Origin: Flaviflexus ciconiae
Lineage (GTDB): Bacteria; Actinomycetota; Actinomycetes; Actinomycetales; Actinomycetaceae
NCBI RefSeq assembly: GCF_003971195.1
Contig: NZ_CP034593.1
Location: 868,001 to 932,000 of the forward strand
Length of the DNA: 64,000 bases
Direction: 5' to 3'
This document shows positions 37,197 to 54,283 of the stretch, piece after piece; the stretch's first letter is position 1; each line of letters begins with the position of its first letter. A program made the translations under genes and the position numbers. The notes beneath the pieces are model-generated. The model was not told the origin of the DNA. It ran no database searches and was given only the letters and a program-made list of their open reading frames with translations.

Positions 37197-38030
37197 TCAG
37201 ACTCTACCGAAAAGGCCGGGCGCTGGCCCATTCATCACGGCGCTGTGGATCGCCTCGGTCATATCCGAAACGGGGTCCGGATGGTCGCGTCGCATCGACA
37301 GGAAGTATTCAACATTCCCGGCGGGTCCGGGAAGCGGCGAAGCCGCAACATCGGCAATGGAAAGCCCCAACTCCAGTGCGCACCTGGCAACGGTTCCCAC
37401 AGTCTCTTCGTGGTGGTCAAGGTTTCGGACAACCCCACCGTGACCGAGTCGTTCCTTGCCGATCTCGAACTGGGGCTTCACCATGAGCAGGAAATCTGCA
37501 TCCTCGCGAACGGCGCCCACGAGGGCCGGGAGAACCAGCGTGAGGGAGATAAACGACAGGTCCCCCACCACCATGTCCGGCGCCGGGGCAACGTCCTCGG
37601 GAGTGAGGGCGCGCACATTCATGCGTTCCATGATGGTCACCCGCGGATCTTCCCGCAATCGCCACGCGAGAAGTCCGTAACCAACGTCGATCGCGAGAAC
37701 TTCTTTCGCACCGCGGCGCAGCAGAACGTCCGTGAAGCCGCCGGTGGAGGCTCCAGCATCGATGATTCGTCGATCCTGGATGACGGGCGCCCGATCGCCA
37801 AGCACGTCGAGAACACCGGCAAGCTTGTAGGCACCACGGGATGCATAGTGGTCCAGGTCGGAATCGTCGACAACGATAGCCTGGGCCGGGTCCATCTGAC
37901 GTGCGGGTTTTGTTACCTCGGCGCCGTCGAGACGGACCCTGCCCGATTCGATCAGTTGCTTCGCCTCTTCGCGTGAACTCGCCAGTTTTCTACGAACAAG
38001 TTCCGCGTCGATCCGCCGCAGGCGACCCAT
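37197..38030 (-). CDS. tlyA: TlyA family rRNA 2'-O-methyltransferase
   Basis: The 277-aa protein has an N-terminal S4-like RNA-binding domain (RIDAELVRRKLASSREEAKQ) and a FtsJ-like methyltransferase domain with motif I IDAGASTGGFTDVLL. TlyA methylates cytidines in 16S and 23S rRNA and its presence makes ribosomes sensitive to capreomycin. Its ATG shares a base with the stop of the preceding 50-aa gene (TGATG). The order HAD-small ORF-tlyA-nadK-recN is conserved with M. tuberculosis Rv1692-Rv1696. Confidence 0.94.
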   Translation of the reverse strand: MGRLRRIDAELVRRKLASSREEAKQLIESGRVRLDGAEVTKPARQMDPAQAIVVDDSDLDHYASRGAYKLAGVLDVLGDRAPVIQDRRIIDAGASTGGFTDVLLRRGAKEVLAIDVGYGLLAWRLREDPRVTIMERMNVRALTPEDVAPAPDMVVGDLSFISLTLVLPALVGAVREDADFLLMVKPQFEIGKERLGHGGVVRNLDHHEETVGTVARCALELGLSIADVAASPLPGPAGNVEYFLSMRRDHPDPVSDMTEAIHSAVMNGPAPGLFGRV

Positions 38031-38182
38031 CAGCCCTGAGCCTTGCTCAGAGCATCGGATAGCACACGCGCGATCTCGTCGAAGCGTTGGGCGCTGGCCT
38101 CGAGGCTCTCAGAATCGACCGGCTCTTCAGGAGTCAGTTCGTTTACAATCGCCTCGAGGTCGCGTCCAGGAGTCGTTTCCAT
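38030..38182 (-). CDS. Small conserved-position hypothetical protein (50 aa)
   Basis: The short frame begins METTPGRDLEAIVNEL and ends SDALSKAQG, with an acidic helical pattern and no recognisable domain. Support comes from position: it starts four bases after the HAD-gene stop and its TGA shares a base with the tlyA ATG. A small hypothetical gene occurs at the same place in M. tuberculosis (Rv1693). Its function is unknown. Confidence 0.72.
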   Translation of the reverse strand: METTPGRDLEAIVNELTPEEPVDSESLEASAQRFDEIARVLSDALSKAQG

Positions 38183-38186
38183 GCGT

Positions 38187-39203
38187 CTATTCGACCACGA
38201 GTTCTGTCAGCTGATCGAAGAGATCCTCTCGGCGGGTCCCGTCGTCCACCGCCGCCCAACAAGCGGCAACGACACAGCGGTAGAGATCCATCGACGCCCC
38301 AGGAAGCGAACCGGAGGTCGTCAGCTTGCCGTCAACAACCTCTGCCCACTCCGAGCCAAGCTCTGCCCGGCCATCCTGGGTCACCGGTGCCTCGTGCGCC
38401 TCGTTGAGACCCCGCAGATCCTTCGCGAGGAACGTGGGACGCTCTTCGGGAACGGCAAGGGCAACGTCCCGAGCATCGCTCACGCCCGTGAGAACATGCA
38501 ACGAGTCAACGCCTGCCGCAACGGAACCACGGATGTCGGTGTTGAGACGGTCGCCGACAGCGATCGGATTCTTCGCGTCGACAGCATTTGCTGCCTGCTC
38601 GAAAACCTTCGGTAGCGGCTTGCCGGTGGCGAGCGGAACCACGCCCGTGGCGTGCTCAACTGCCTTGACGAGTGCACCGTTGCCCAGCATGAAGCCACGT
38701 TCCTGGGGAAGTGTCGCGTCCAGGTTGGTTGCAATAAAGACCGCGCCCTTCCGGATCGCTAGCGCACCCTCGGACATGACCTGCCAACCAACCGTCGCGT
38801 GAAAGCCCTGGACAACGGCGGCCGGATCATCGTCCGCGGAGTCAACGACGGTGAAGCCCTTCTGGGTCAGCGCCCACACGAGTCCTTCTCCACCGATAAC
38901 GAAGACCTTCGAGCCAGCCGGGATCTCCCCCGCGGCAAGCTCAGCCCCTGCCATGGCAGCCGTGTATACCTCGGAGTCATTCGCAGGAATGTTGAGGCTA
39001 CGCAGGTGCTCACCAATCGACGCGGGCGTACGTGCCGCATTATTCGTCAGGTAGACCGCCTTTTGACCTTCGGACACGGCAGCGGTGATTGACTCACCGG
39101 CGTACTCGATCGGTTCCTGACCGCGATAGCACACGCCATCAAGGTCGTAGATCGCAGCATCGTAGGCCTGCGACAGCGGGGCGGTCGATGACTTCAGAGT
39201 CAT
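38187..39203 (-). CDS. HAD-IIA family hydrolase (NagD-like phosphatase)
   Basis: The 338-aa protein has the HAD nucleophile motif YDLDGVCYRG (first Asp), the type II cap, Lys/Asp motifs in GAVFIATNLDATLP and IAVGDRLNTDIRGSVAAGVDSLHVLTG. It probably dephosphorylates a sugar phosphate or pyridoxal phosphate. It overlaps the stop of the RGG-repeat gene (ATGA, 39200-39203) and leads into the small ORF and tlyA. Confidence 0.88.
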   Translation of the reverse strand: MTLKSSTAPLSQAYDAAIYDLDGVCYRGQEPIEYAGESITAAVSEGQKAVYLTNNAARTPASIGEHLRSLNIPANDSEVYTAAMAGAELAAGEIPAGSKVFVIGGEGLVWALTQKGFTVVDSADDDPAAVVQGFHATVGWQVMSEGALAIRKGAVFIATNLDATLPQERGFMLGNGALVKAVEHATGVVPLATGKPLPKVFEQAANAVDAKNPIAVGDRLNTDIRGSVAAGVDSLHVLTGVSDARDVALAVPEERPTFLAKDLRGLNEAHEAPVTQDGRAELGSEWAEVVDGKLTTSGSLPGASMDLYRCVVAACWAAVDDGTRREDLFDQLTELVVE

Positions 39204-41689
39204 TTAGTTTCACCTTCGTCGAACTCGGAGAACAGGTCGTCCTGCTCAGGGGCATCCCCGGTCAGGTTTTCCAGACCGGGCAGTACCAGGTTATCGTCAT
39301 CCTCACCCTCGCGAGCGTCCGACTCATCGGTGTCTTCGAGAACGTCCCGAGCATCATCCAGGACCTCGTCCGGACCCACGTTCGCCTCATCCTGCTCAAA
39401 CTCGTCGACAGTCTCGGCTTCCTCGGCTACCTCAGCGACAGCAACCTCGTCCTCCACAACATCCTCAGCAGCATCCGCTTCAGCCTCCGCGAACAGCTCG
39501 GGCTCAAGACCATTGAGTGGATTCTCGGATTCCGTAGCTTCACCCGCTTCATCTTCATTCGCGTCGCCACCCTCTGTGGAGACCGGATCAACCGACTCGT
39601 CGAGATCGGATGTGTCCTCCGAATCGTCGGCAACATCGGCATCGTCCAGGACCTCGTCAGATTCGACGTTCTCTTCGTCAAACTCGACATCCTTCGGATC
39701 ATCCATTGATTCCTGGTCCTCGGAAGCCGCATCGTCAGCGAAACGATCGCTGGAGTCGGCCCGTTCATCATCCCAGGCATCATCGGCGGACTGTGCGGAC
39801 TCAACCGACCGTGCCGAATCACTCGAGTCTGCCGAGTCGTCCCAGTCGCCAGCGCCGTACGAGTCCTCGTCGGAATCCTCAGCGTAAGCCTCTGATTCAA
39901 TCACTTCGGTGAGCACCTCGATGGTTTCCTGATCCCACAGCGCAGACCATCGTGCCTCTACTGCGACGGCTTCCTCCTCGCGGCCAAGCTCACGCAAACG
40001 CTCTGCACGCACCAGCTCAACCGGGGCCCTCATCTCTTCACTAAAAGTATCGACCTTCAGTGTCTCGATGAGCTTGAGGCCCTTCTCGGACTCCTCAAGG
40101 TCCGCGTAGGCACCCGAGACGACAAGTGCGAGCTCGATCTGTGCGGCCGGCTCAAGCTCCTGGAGATTGATGTCTTCCAGGTATTTAACGGCACGGTCGG
40201 GCTTACCCATGCCACGCTCGCAGTCTGCCTCAAGGTAGGCATGGGAGATGTCGCCGGACATGCGGCGGTAGGTGCGCAGCTCACGGAGAGCCTCACCGTA
40301 CTTCTCATTTGCGTATGCCGTGAGACCAAGGGCCTCGCGGACAATATCGATACGGGAAGCACGACGGTAAGCTGCCTTCGCGTGCTCGTAAGCAAGCTCG
40401 GGGTTGTCATCCATGAGCGAGCCAGCCATGACAAGGAAACGCGCGACACGGTCGGCATTATCCTTGTTGAGAGACAGAAGGTGACGACGTGCTTCCTTGC
40501 TGAGGTTCTCTGCAGTGATCTCCTCAGGGATAAACGGCTCCGGCTCACGATCCTGACGACCGGCACCTGCACGAGGTGCATGCTGCCTACTGTCACCACC
40601 ATCCCGCTCATCGAAGCGCCGACCACCGCGATCATCGCGATCATTGAAGCGCCCACCGCCACGACGATCATCAAACTTACGCCCACCACGATCATCCCGA
40701 TCATTGAAGCGCCCACCGCCACGACGATCATCAAACTTACGCCCACCACGATCATCCCGATCATTGAAGCGCCCACCGCCACGACGATCATCAAACTTAC
40801 GCCCACCACGATCATCCCGATCATTGAAGCGCCCTCCGCCACGACGATCATCAAACTTACGCCCACCACGATCATCGCGATCACTAAACCGACGGTCACC
40901 ACCACGGTTATCGCGATCATCAAAACGACGAGGCCCACGATCATCGTGCTCATTAAACCTGCGATCGCCACCCCTGTTGTCGCGGTCGTTGAAGCGCCCA
41001 CCGCCACGACGATCATCAAACTTACGCCCACCACGATCATCGCGATCACTAAACCGACGGTCACCACCACGGTTATCGCGATCATCAAAACGACGAGGCC
41101 CACGATTGTCACGGTCATTAAACCGACGATCACCACCACGGTTATCGCGATCATCAAAACGACGAGGCCCACGATCGTCACGGTCATTAAACCGACGCTC
41201 GCCGCCTCGGTTATCCCGATCGTTGAAGCGCCCGCCACCACGACGATCATCACGGTCGCTAAACCGACGCTCGTTGCCACCACGATTGTCGCGGTCGTCA
41301 AAACGACGAGGTCCACGATCATCGCGATCGTTGAAGCGACCCCCGCCACGACGATCATCAAACTTACGCCCACCACGATCATCCCGATCATTGAAGCGCC
41401 CGCCACCACGACGATCATCACGGTCATTAAACCGGCGCTCGTTGCCACGGTTATCTCGATCGTTAAAACGGCGGTCGCCACCGCGATTGTCTCGGTCTTC
41501 AAAACGACGTGGCCCGCGATCATCGCGATCATTGAAGCGCCGGTCGCCACCGCGGTCCTGGTATTTGCGGCCTCCACGATCGTCCTTGAACCGATCGGAG
41601 CCGCCAGAGCGGGATCCCTTGCGGCGATCAGACGCCGACTGCCAGGAGCTACGACGGTCTTCAGAGCCGTCTTCAAAATTGTTGGACAT
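39200..41689 (-). CDS. RGG/DRD-repeat protein with helical-repeat core and acidic tail
   Basis: The 829-aa product has three parts. Residues 1 to about 380 are Arg/Asp/Gly repeats built from RFNDRDDRGG, KFDDRRGGG and related blocks. About 385-600 is an all-helical region resembling TPR repeats (AKAAYRRASRIDIVREALGL, YGEALRELRTYRR). About 600-829 is very acidic (DSDEDSYGAGDWDD and similar) and looks disordered. The core corresponds by position to the TPR-like protein between tyrS and the HAD gene in other actinobacteria (near Rv1691). RGG repeats suggest RNA binding. The start at 41689 has GGAG seven bases upstream. Long open frames on the other strands here are artefacts of the repeats. Confidence 0.82.
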   Translation of the reverse strand: MSNNFEDGSEDRRSSWQSASDRRKGSRSGGSDRFKDDRGGRKYQDRGGDRRFNDRDDRGPRRFEDRDNRGGDRRFNDRDNRGNERRFNDRDDRRGGGRFNDRDDRGGRKFDDRRGGGRFNDRDDRGPRRFDDRDNRGGNERRFSDRDDRRGGGRFNDRDNRGGERRFNDRDDRGPRRFDDRDNRGGDRRFNDRDNRGPRRFDDRDNRGGDRRFSDRDDRGGRKFDDRRGGGRFNDRDNRGGDRRFNEHDDRGPRRFDDRDNRGGDRRFSDRDDRGGRKFDDRRGGGRFNDRDDRGGRKFDDRRGGGRFNDRDDRGGRKFDDRRGGGRFNDRDDRGGRKFDDRRGGGRFNDRDDRGGRRFDERDGGDSRQHAPRAGAGRQDREPEPFIPEEITAENLSKEARRHLLSLNKDNADRVARFLVMAGSLMDDNPELAYEHAKAAYRRASRIDIVREALGLTAYANEKYGEALRELRTYRRMSGDISHAYLEADCERGMGKPDRAVKYLEDINLQELEPAAQIELALVVSGAYADLEESEKGLKLIETLKVDTFSEEMRAPVELVRAERLRELGREEEAVAVEARWSALWDQETIEVLTEVIESEAYAEDSDEDSYGAGDWDDSADSSDSARSVESAQSADDAWDDERADSSDRFADDAASEDQESMDDPKDVEFDEENVESDEVLDDADVADDSEDTSDLDESVDPVSTEGGDANEDEAGEATESENPLNGLEPELFAEAEADAAEDVVEDEVAVAEVAEEAETVDEFEQDEANVGPDEVLDDARDVLEDTDESDAREGEDDDNLVLPGLENLTGDAPEQDDLFSEFDEGETK
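40621..41530 (-). repeat. Tandem 60-bp coding repeats in the RGG-repeat gene
   Basis: At least four consecutive near-identical 60-bp units (20 codons each) run from about 40641 to 40880, followed by longer arrays of related 30- and 33-bp blocks up to about 41530. Unit length is always a multiple of three, so copy number can change without breaking the frame. Confidence 0.85.
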
Positions 41690-41938
41690 TAGAGATCTCC
41701 ACTCATTCAATTCTCAAAAAGCGGCCCATACGGCACGCAACGTATACAAGATTAGTTCATGATGGCCGTCCATGAAATCATATGCGGCTGTTGACTCGAA
41801 CACCGCAAGCTCCCGTCCAGGAAGCCGCGAGACGAGGAGCATCCTCCACCGGCAGGCCGGCCGCTGAAAATGGACAGGGAAAGGACCATCATGGTGGCAG
41901 TCAGGTACTGCAACCGAAAAGCTTGCAGCTGATATGAC

Positions 41939-41966
41939 TAAGGCCCCCACCGAAGTGGGGGCCTTA
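41939..41966 (-). terminator. Terminator of the rRNA operon
   Basis: The perfect 12-bp inverted repeat TAAGGCCCCCAC/GTGGGGGCCTTA with loop CGAA lies 15 bases beyond the 5S 3' end. On the minus strand it is followed by GUCAUAUC. Confidence 0.8.
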
Positions 41967-41980
41967 GATCCAATAATAAT

Positions 41981-42096
41981 GGCGGCGGTGTCCTACTCTC
42001 CCACACCCTCCCGAGTGCAGTACCATCGGCGCTGGTGGGCTTAGCTTCCGGGTTCGGAATGAGACCGGGCGTTTCCCCACCGCTATAGCCACCGCC
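41981..42096 (-). rRNA. rrf: 5S ribosomal RNA
   Basis: The minus strand folds with terminal stem GGCGGUGGC.../...CACCGCCGCC. It contains the conserved GAACCCGGAAGCUAAG loop and GAGAGUAGGACACCGCC end of actinobacterial 5S rRNA. The ends are approximate by a few bases. Confidence 0.93.
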
Positions 42097-42245
42097 AAAA
42101 ACACGGAGTAACAACAGCTTTAAACCATATTTGATTATAGGTTACGTCACCCACGTGTGTGGGTTGGATGGTAACCGTACAGTAGACGCGAACACAGCAG
42201 TAGTGTTTACTCGTTAAATCTTTTCACCAAGTGTTTTTGGTGTTG

Positions 42246-47210
<4,965 letters not shown>

Positions 47211-47367
47211 ACATTGCATCAAGCCAGAAACGACTCTCAAAAAACAAAACAAAAAATCAACAAAAAAATACAAAAAACAATCAAAAAACGACACACTATT
47301 GAGATTCAAAACAAGCAACCCACACCCGGACAAACACTTGGTATCTGGCCGAAAGGGGCGTTTCACA

Positions 47368-47396
47368 AGCTTACTCTCAGCGGATTTCTCCGTCAA
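47368..47396 (-). promoter_or_regulatory. rrs: Candidate rRNA promoter
   Basis: On the minus strand TTGACG (47396-47391) is followed after exactly 17 bases by TAAGCT (47373-47368), about 160 bases before the mature 16S. The -10 element is weak but the position and -35 fit a sigma-70-type rrn promoter. Confidence 0.5.
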
Positions 47397-47544
47397 GATC
47401 TGTGTTGGAGATAACTCCGGCACTTCGCTTGGCTTTGGGGCGTGTTCCACCCAGGAAGTTTTTCCTGATTGGTTTTCCGCATCCCCGCGGCGAGATATAA
47501 CTTTACGGATCCGACACCGATAGGTCAATTCCGTTGACGGTGAG

Positions 47545-47581
47545 GCGCGCCACCTTGTCACTTTTCGTTGAGATGGCGCGC
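47545..47581 (-). terminator. Possible tyrS terminator
   Basis: The 8-bp inverted repeat GCGCGCCA/TGGCGCGC (47545-47552, 47574-47581) has a 21-base loop and lies 19 bases beyond the tyrS stop. No U tract follows, so this is weak. Confidence 0.35.
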
Positions 47582-47599
47582 TTTCACCAATTCTCTTGG

Positions 47600-48859
47600 C
47601 TAGGAAAGCCTGCCTACCGCCAAATTCTTCTTGCCCTTGCGGACGAGAATGATTCCTCCCGGGAGAACCTGATCATCGGTGATGGTGGCCTCCGGATCTT
47701 CCACCTTGACGGAGTTGATGGAGAGGCCGCCGGCTGTAATGGTGCGGCGGGCCGCGCCCTTCCCCTTTTCAAGACCGAGTGCTTCCACAAGATCCACCAC
47801 CGACATGCCAACTTCAGCCGGAGCGGAGACGAGTTCGGCGACAGCATCCTGCAGGGTGTCACCGTCGAGGCCCGAGGGATCAACCTTGCCGAAGAGCGCA
47901 GCCGAAGCTTCCTTTACACGGTCCGTTGCTTCCGCGCCGTGAACGAAGGTTGTGACCTCGTCAGCGAGGCGGCGCTGGCCGAGGCGGAGGTACGGCTTCT
48001 CGAGGGACTCGGCAACGATCTGGTCGATCTCTTCGAGTGGGATGAAGGTGAAGACCTTGAGGAGGCGCTCAATATCGGCATCGGCCTGGTTGAGCCAGAA
48101 CTGGTAGAAGGCGTACGGGCTCATCATGGTCGGGTCGAGCCAGATGGCTCCGCCCTCTGTCTTGCCAAACTTCGTGCCGTCGGACTTGGTGATGATCGGG
48201 GTGGTCATGACGTGCACGGATGCTCCCTCAGCCTTGTGGATAAGGTCCATGCCGCCGACGAGGTTGCCCCACTGGTCGTTGCCACCGGTTTGGAGGATGC
48301 AGCCGTACCTGCGGTATAGCTCGAGAAAGTCGTTTGCCTGCAGGATCTGGTAGGAGAACTCCGTGTACGAGATTCCTTCGTCGGATGCCAGGCGACGAGC
48401 AACGGTGTCCTTGGCGATCATCGTGCCGAGACGGAAGTACCTGCCAATGTTGCGGAGCAGGTCGATGGCCGTGATTTCGGACGTCCAGTCGTAGTTGTTG
48501 ACGATCCGCGCAGCGTTTTCACCTTCAAAGCTGAGGAATCCGGACAGCTGGTTGGCCAGCTTCTGGGTCCACTCCGCTACCTGTTCTTCAGGGTTGAGGG
48601 TGCGTTCCCCTGAATCGCGGGGGTCACCGATCATGCCGGTGGCGCCTCCCACGAGAACGAGGGGGTTGTGGCCGGCGTACTGCAGGTGCCTCATGAGGAT
48701 GGCCTGGACGAGGTGGCCGTGGTGCAGTGACGCTGCCGTCGGATCGAATCCGCAGTAATAGGTAATCGGTCCCTCGTCCAGCGTCGCACGCAATGCTTCG
48801 ATGTCCGTGTGCTGAGCAATCAGGCCGCGGGCCTGGAGCTCGTCGAGAATGTGGGACAC
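47600..48859 (-). CDS. tyrS: Tyrosyl-tRNA synthetase
   Basis: The 419-aa class I synthetase charges tRNA-Tyr. The HIGH-type motif is LHHGHLVQ, the tyrosine site includes YCGFDPTA and ILQANDFLELYRRYGC, and the KMSKS-type loop is KFGKTEGGAIWL. A C-terminal S4-like RNA-binding domain ends with RKGKKNLAVGRL. The GTG at 48859 has GGAAAGG nine bases upstream and gives the family start SHILDELQARGL; the frame is open to 48910. It follows the PUA-like gene and precedes the rRNA operon on the same strand. Confidence 0.95.
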   Translation of the reverse strand: MSHILDELQARGLIAQHTDIEALRATLDEGPITYYCGFDPTAASLHHGHLVQAILMRHLQYAGHNPLVLVGGATGMIGDPRDSGERTLNPEEQVAEWTQKLANQLSGFLSFEGENAARIVNNYDWTSEITAIDLLRNIGRYFRLGTMIAKDTVARRLASDEGISYTEFSYQILQANDFLELYRRYGCILQTGGNDQWGNLVGGMDLIHKAEGASVHVMTTPIITKSDGTKFGKTEGGAIWLDPTMMSPYAFYQFWLNQADADIERLLKVFTFIPLEEIDQIVAESLEKPYLRLGQRRLADEVTTFVHGAEATDRVKEASAALFGKVDPSGLDGDTLQDAVAELVSAPAEVGMSVVDLVEALGLEKGKGAARRTITAGGLSINSVKVEDPEATITDDQVLPGGIILVRKGKKNLAVGRLS

Positions 48860-48922
48860 GTTAGTTACCTTTCCTGTCGAACTATGGTCAGTCACAGTAT
48901 GCCACGGCACGCCGCCGCCACT

Positions 48923-49371
48923 TCACTCGCTATCGCCGGTCTCATCGAACAGAATCGACCACACTGTCTCTGCTTCTATGTCGGGAACCCGAGTGCCGGA
49001 TTGTCTGGGTGTCCAGAGAACATGTGGCGCTACGGTGCGCAGTTCGTCCAGGGTCACCGGATCTTCAAGGTCGATGACCTCTCTCATCTCGATATCCACA
49101 TAGCCGGTTTCAACGGACCGTGCTTCCGGGTTCCAGTGCGGACCTAAGTAAATCTCTGACGTAATAATGCAGGCACCGACGAGTCCGCGCGGTTCCCGCC
49201 CCACTTTGACGATCAGACCCCGGTCCCCCGGCACAATCCCCTGTCTTCTCATGCCCGTGTTCCACGTTGACGACGGAAACTTCCCTTCCGCGATGAGCGG
49301 CTCCCAGCGTTCCCAGTCCGGGTAGGGATCGTAGGCAAGCTCGGGATTAACAAGAAAGAGAAAAGTAGCCA

Positions 49372-49372
<1 letters not shown>
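48923..49372 (-). CDS. PUA/EVE-like domain protein
   Basis: The 149-aa protein begins MATFLFLVNPELAYDPYPDW and continues with IVPGDRGLIVKVGREPRGLVGACIITS. This pattern of a W near the start, a G-D-R-G-L-I-V-K-V-G strand and a GLVGAG-like turn resembles EVE/PUA-like domains that read modified bases. I am not certain of the family. Its ATG overlaps the mpg stop (TGATG), so it is coupled to a base-excision glycosylase gene, which fits a nucleic-acid role. Larger open frame upstream (to 49495) overlaps mpg and is unlikely. Confidence 0.55.
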
Positions 49373-52587
<3,215 letters not shown>

Positions 52588-52591
<4 letters not shown>

Positions 52592-53967
52592 GCAGTCCCC
52601 TGCGGGCGCTGGCCGCGCCAATCTACATTCCGTCGCTGATCTATTCGATCGGAAACGGGGCCCTTCAACCTGTCATTGTCCTTGCGGCGCTCGACATCGG
52701 GTTCGGGGAGGCCGGATCGTCAGCTGTTCTTGGCGTGGCCGGCGTCATCGGGGTGTTCACCGCTCCGCTGCTTGGCAAGTTCATCACCCGCGTTAGCGAC
52801 AGGCGTTCACTCATCATCGCGAGCCTTCTGGCCCTCGCAGCACTAGCAGTATCGACCACGGCACTGTTCTTTCCGGGCACATTCTTCGCAAAGGCCGCTT
52901 TCCTTCTCGGCATCGCCATTATCGCCATCTCACTCAACGTGTGGACACTGGCACGCCAGGCCTATATTGCCGACGCCTTGCCGGGGATATGGCGGGGGCG
53001 CGGGCTCTCGACCCTGGGCGGAATGCTCAGGCTCGGCGTACTTGTCGGCCCGCTGATCTCGACTGCTCTTATCGCACTGTGGGGCCTGGAATCCGTGTTC
53101 GTCATGAATGCCGTCACGGTCGCAATCTCCCTCGCGCTCATCGTTCGCTACCTCGTTCCCCTGCCCAAACCCGCAGAAGCATCTCAAGGTAAAGATGGCT
53201 CGGCTCCCGCCGCCGACGCAGATCAGGGTGAGCCCAGTTCAGCTCAATCCGGGACAGTTGAGATTGCTCGGACCGAGGCCAAGGACTCGGCAGGCGCTGG
53301 TGGAACAAGCCACAAACGGTATCTGCCCACAGATGCACATCCCGGCGGTGTTCCCCGACCTGAGCTGAAAGCCACGGTCATTGCGGGCATCGGCATCACC
53401 TCGCTGACGATTTTGCGAGCCAACAAGAACGTCATCATTCCCCTCTGGGGAACTGCCCTGGGGCTCGATAATGAGCTCATCACTCTGGCTTTCGCGGCCT
53501 CCGCCCTGATCGACACTGTCCTCTTCTATCCGGCAGGAAAACTTGCTGACAGGAAGGGCAGGCTCTGGGCTCTCATGCCGTCACTGACCATCATGTCTGC
53601 CGCCATCATTCTCATGGTGTCGTGGGGAACCGTTCCCGGATTCTTTATTGGGGCGGCTCTCCTCGGATTTGGTAACGGCTTCGGCTCCGGAATCCTCATG
53701 ACCCTCGGTGCCGACCTTTCGCCGTCGACCAACAGGGCAACGTTCCTCGGGTACTGGCAGGCAATAGCTAACTCGGGAAGCGCGGCCGGACCCTTCGTCG
53801 TTTCGGGGCTCACCGCCGCCCTTGGAATCTCAGCGGGACTCTGGGCAACGGCGGGCCTCGGCCTGTTCGGTGCCGTCTGGTTCCGTCTCCTCCTACCCAA
53901 GACCTATGCCCGGCTCGGGTTGAATCTGCGTGGCATGCCCATACAGTCGCGGGACTTCAACCGTTAG
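52588..53967 (+). CDS. MFS transporter
   Basis: The 459-aa protein has about 12 membrane segments arranged in two halves, separated by a hydrophilic loop of about 70 residues ([20 protein letters not shown]). Loop 2-3 carries [13 protein letters not shown] and the second half has [17 protein letters not shown], both the G-x-L-a-D-r-x-G-r-r motif of the major facilitator superfamily. The substrate is unknown. GTG at 52588 overlaps the argF stop (GTGA). Confidence 0.85.
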
Positions 53968-54020
53968 CCACTTCTGTTCGACGGTTAGCCCATTCAGATC
54001 GACGGATAGCCGATTCTGGC
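53957..54020 (+). repeat. Three degenerate 21-22 bp tandem repeats
   Basis: Units at 53957-53978, 53979-53999 and 54000-54020 share the pattern cgacGGTTAGCCcATTCaGat. The first includes the stop codon of the MFS gene. Function is unknown. Confidence 0.5.
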
Positions 54021-54283
54021 AGAGCCCGGATAACGGCAGCCGGTTTCAGAACGGGCAGATGCATAGAACTCGCGCTCTACACGTAGTTGCTTGTGAGTCG
54101 CAAAACGATACATCCGAGGAAGTGTCTCAGCTACCGACGCGGATACTCATCGAGCGCGCAATGAACACGTTGGCGATTCTGTACTAACGCAACGGATACC
54201 TGTTCCAATGTTGCCTCTCCGCCGACTCGTCCACGAGGTAGAAATCTGGACATTGCGACTGTGGCGGGGCCTACACTTGCCTC
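53968..54283. other. Intergenic region (316 bp) upstream of ilvD
   Basis: Apart from the degenerate tandem repeats at its left end I see no gene or clear signal. The ilvD promoter should be here but no confident -35/-10 pair was found. Confidence 0.45.

Larger units (their letters stand above)
47211..47599 (-). other. rRNA operon leader and upstream region (389 bp)
   Basis: The part next to 16S (47211-47320) is a T-rich leader on the minus strand with no gene. A candidate promoter lies at 47368-47396 and a GC-rich inverted repeat, possibly the tyrS terminator, at 47545-47581. No protein-coding sequence is supported. Confidence 0.6.

Noticed and set aside
40057..41762. Long open frames on both strands through the RGG-repeat gene (539, 483 and 372 codons)
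   Set aside because: They exist because the repeats are multiples of three and lack stops in other frames. The proteins are monotonous (for example MIVVGVSLMIVVAVGASMIG) and the minus-strand RGG frame alone has a start site, a folded core and neighbours in overlap.
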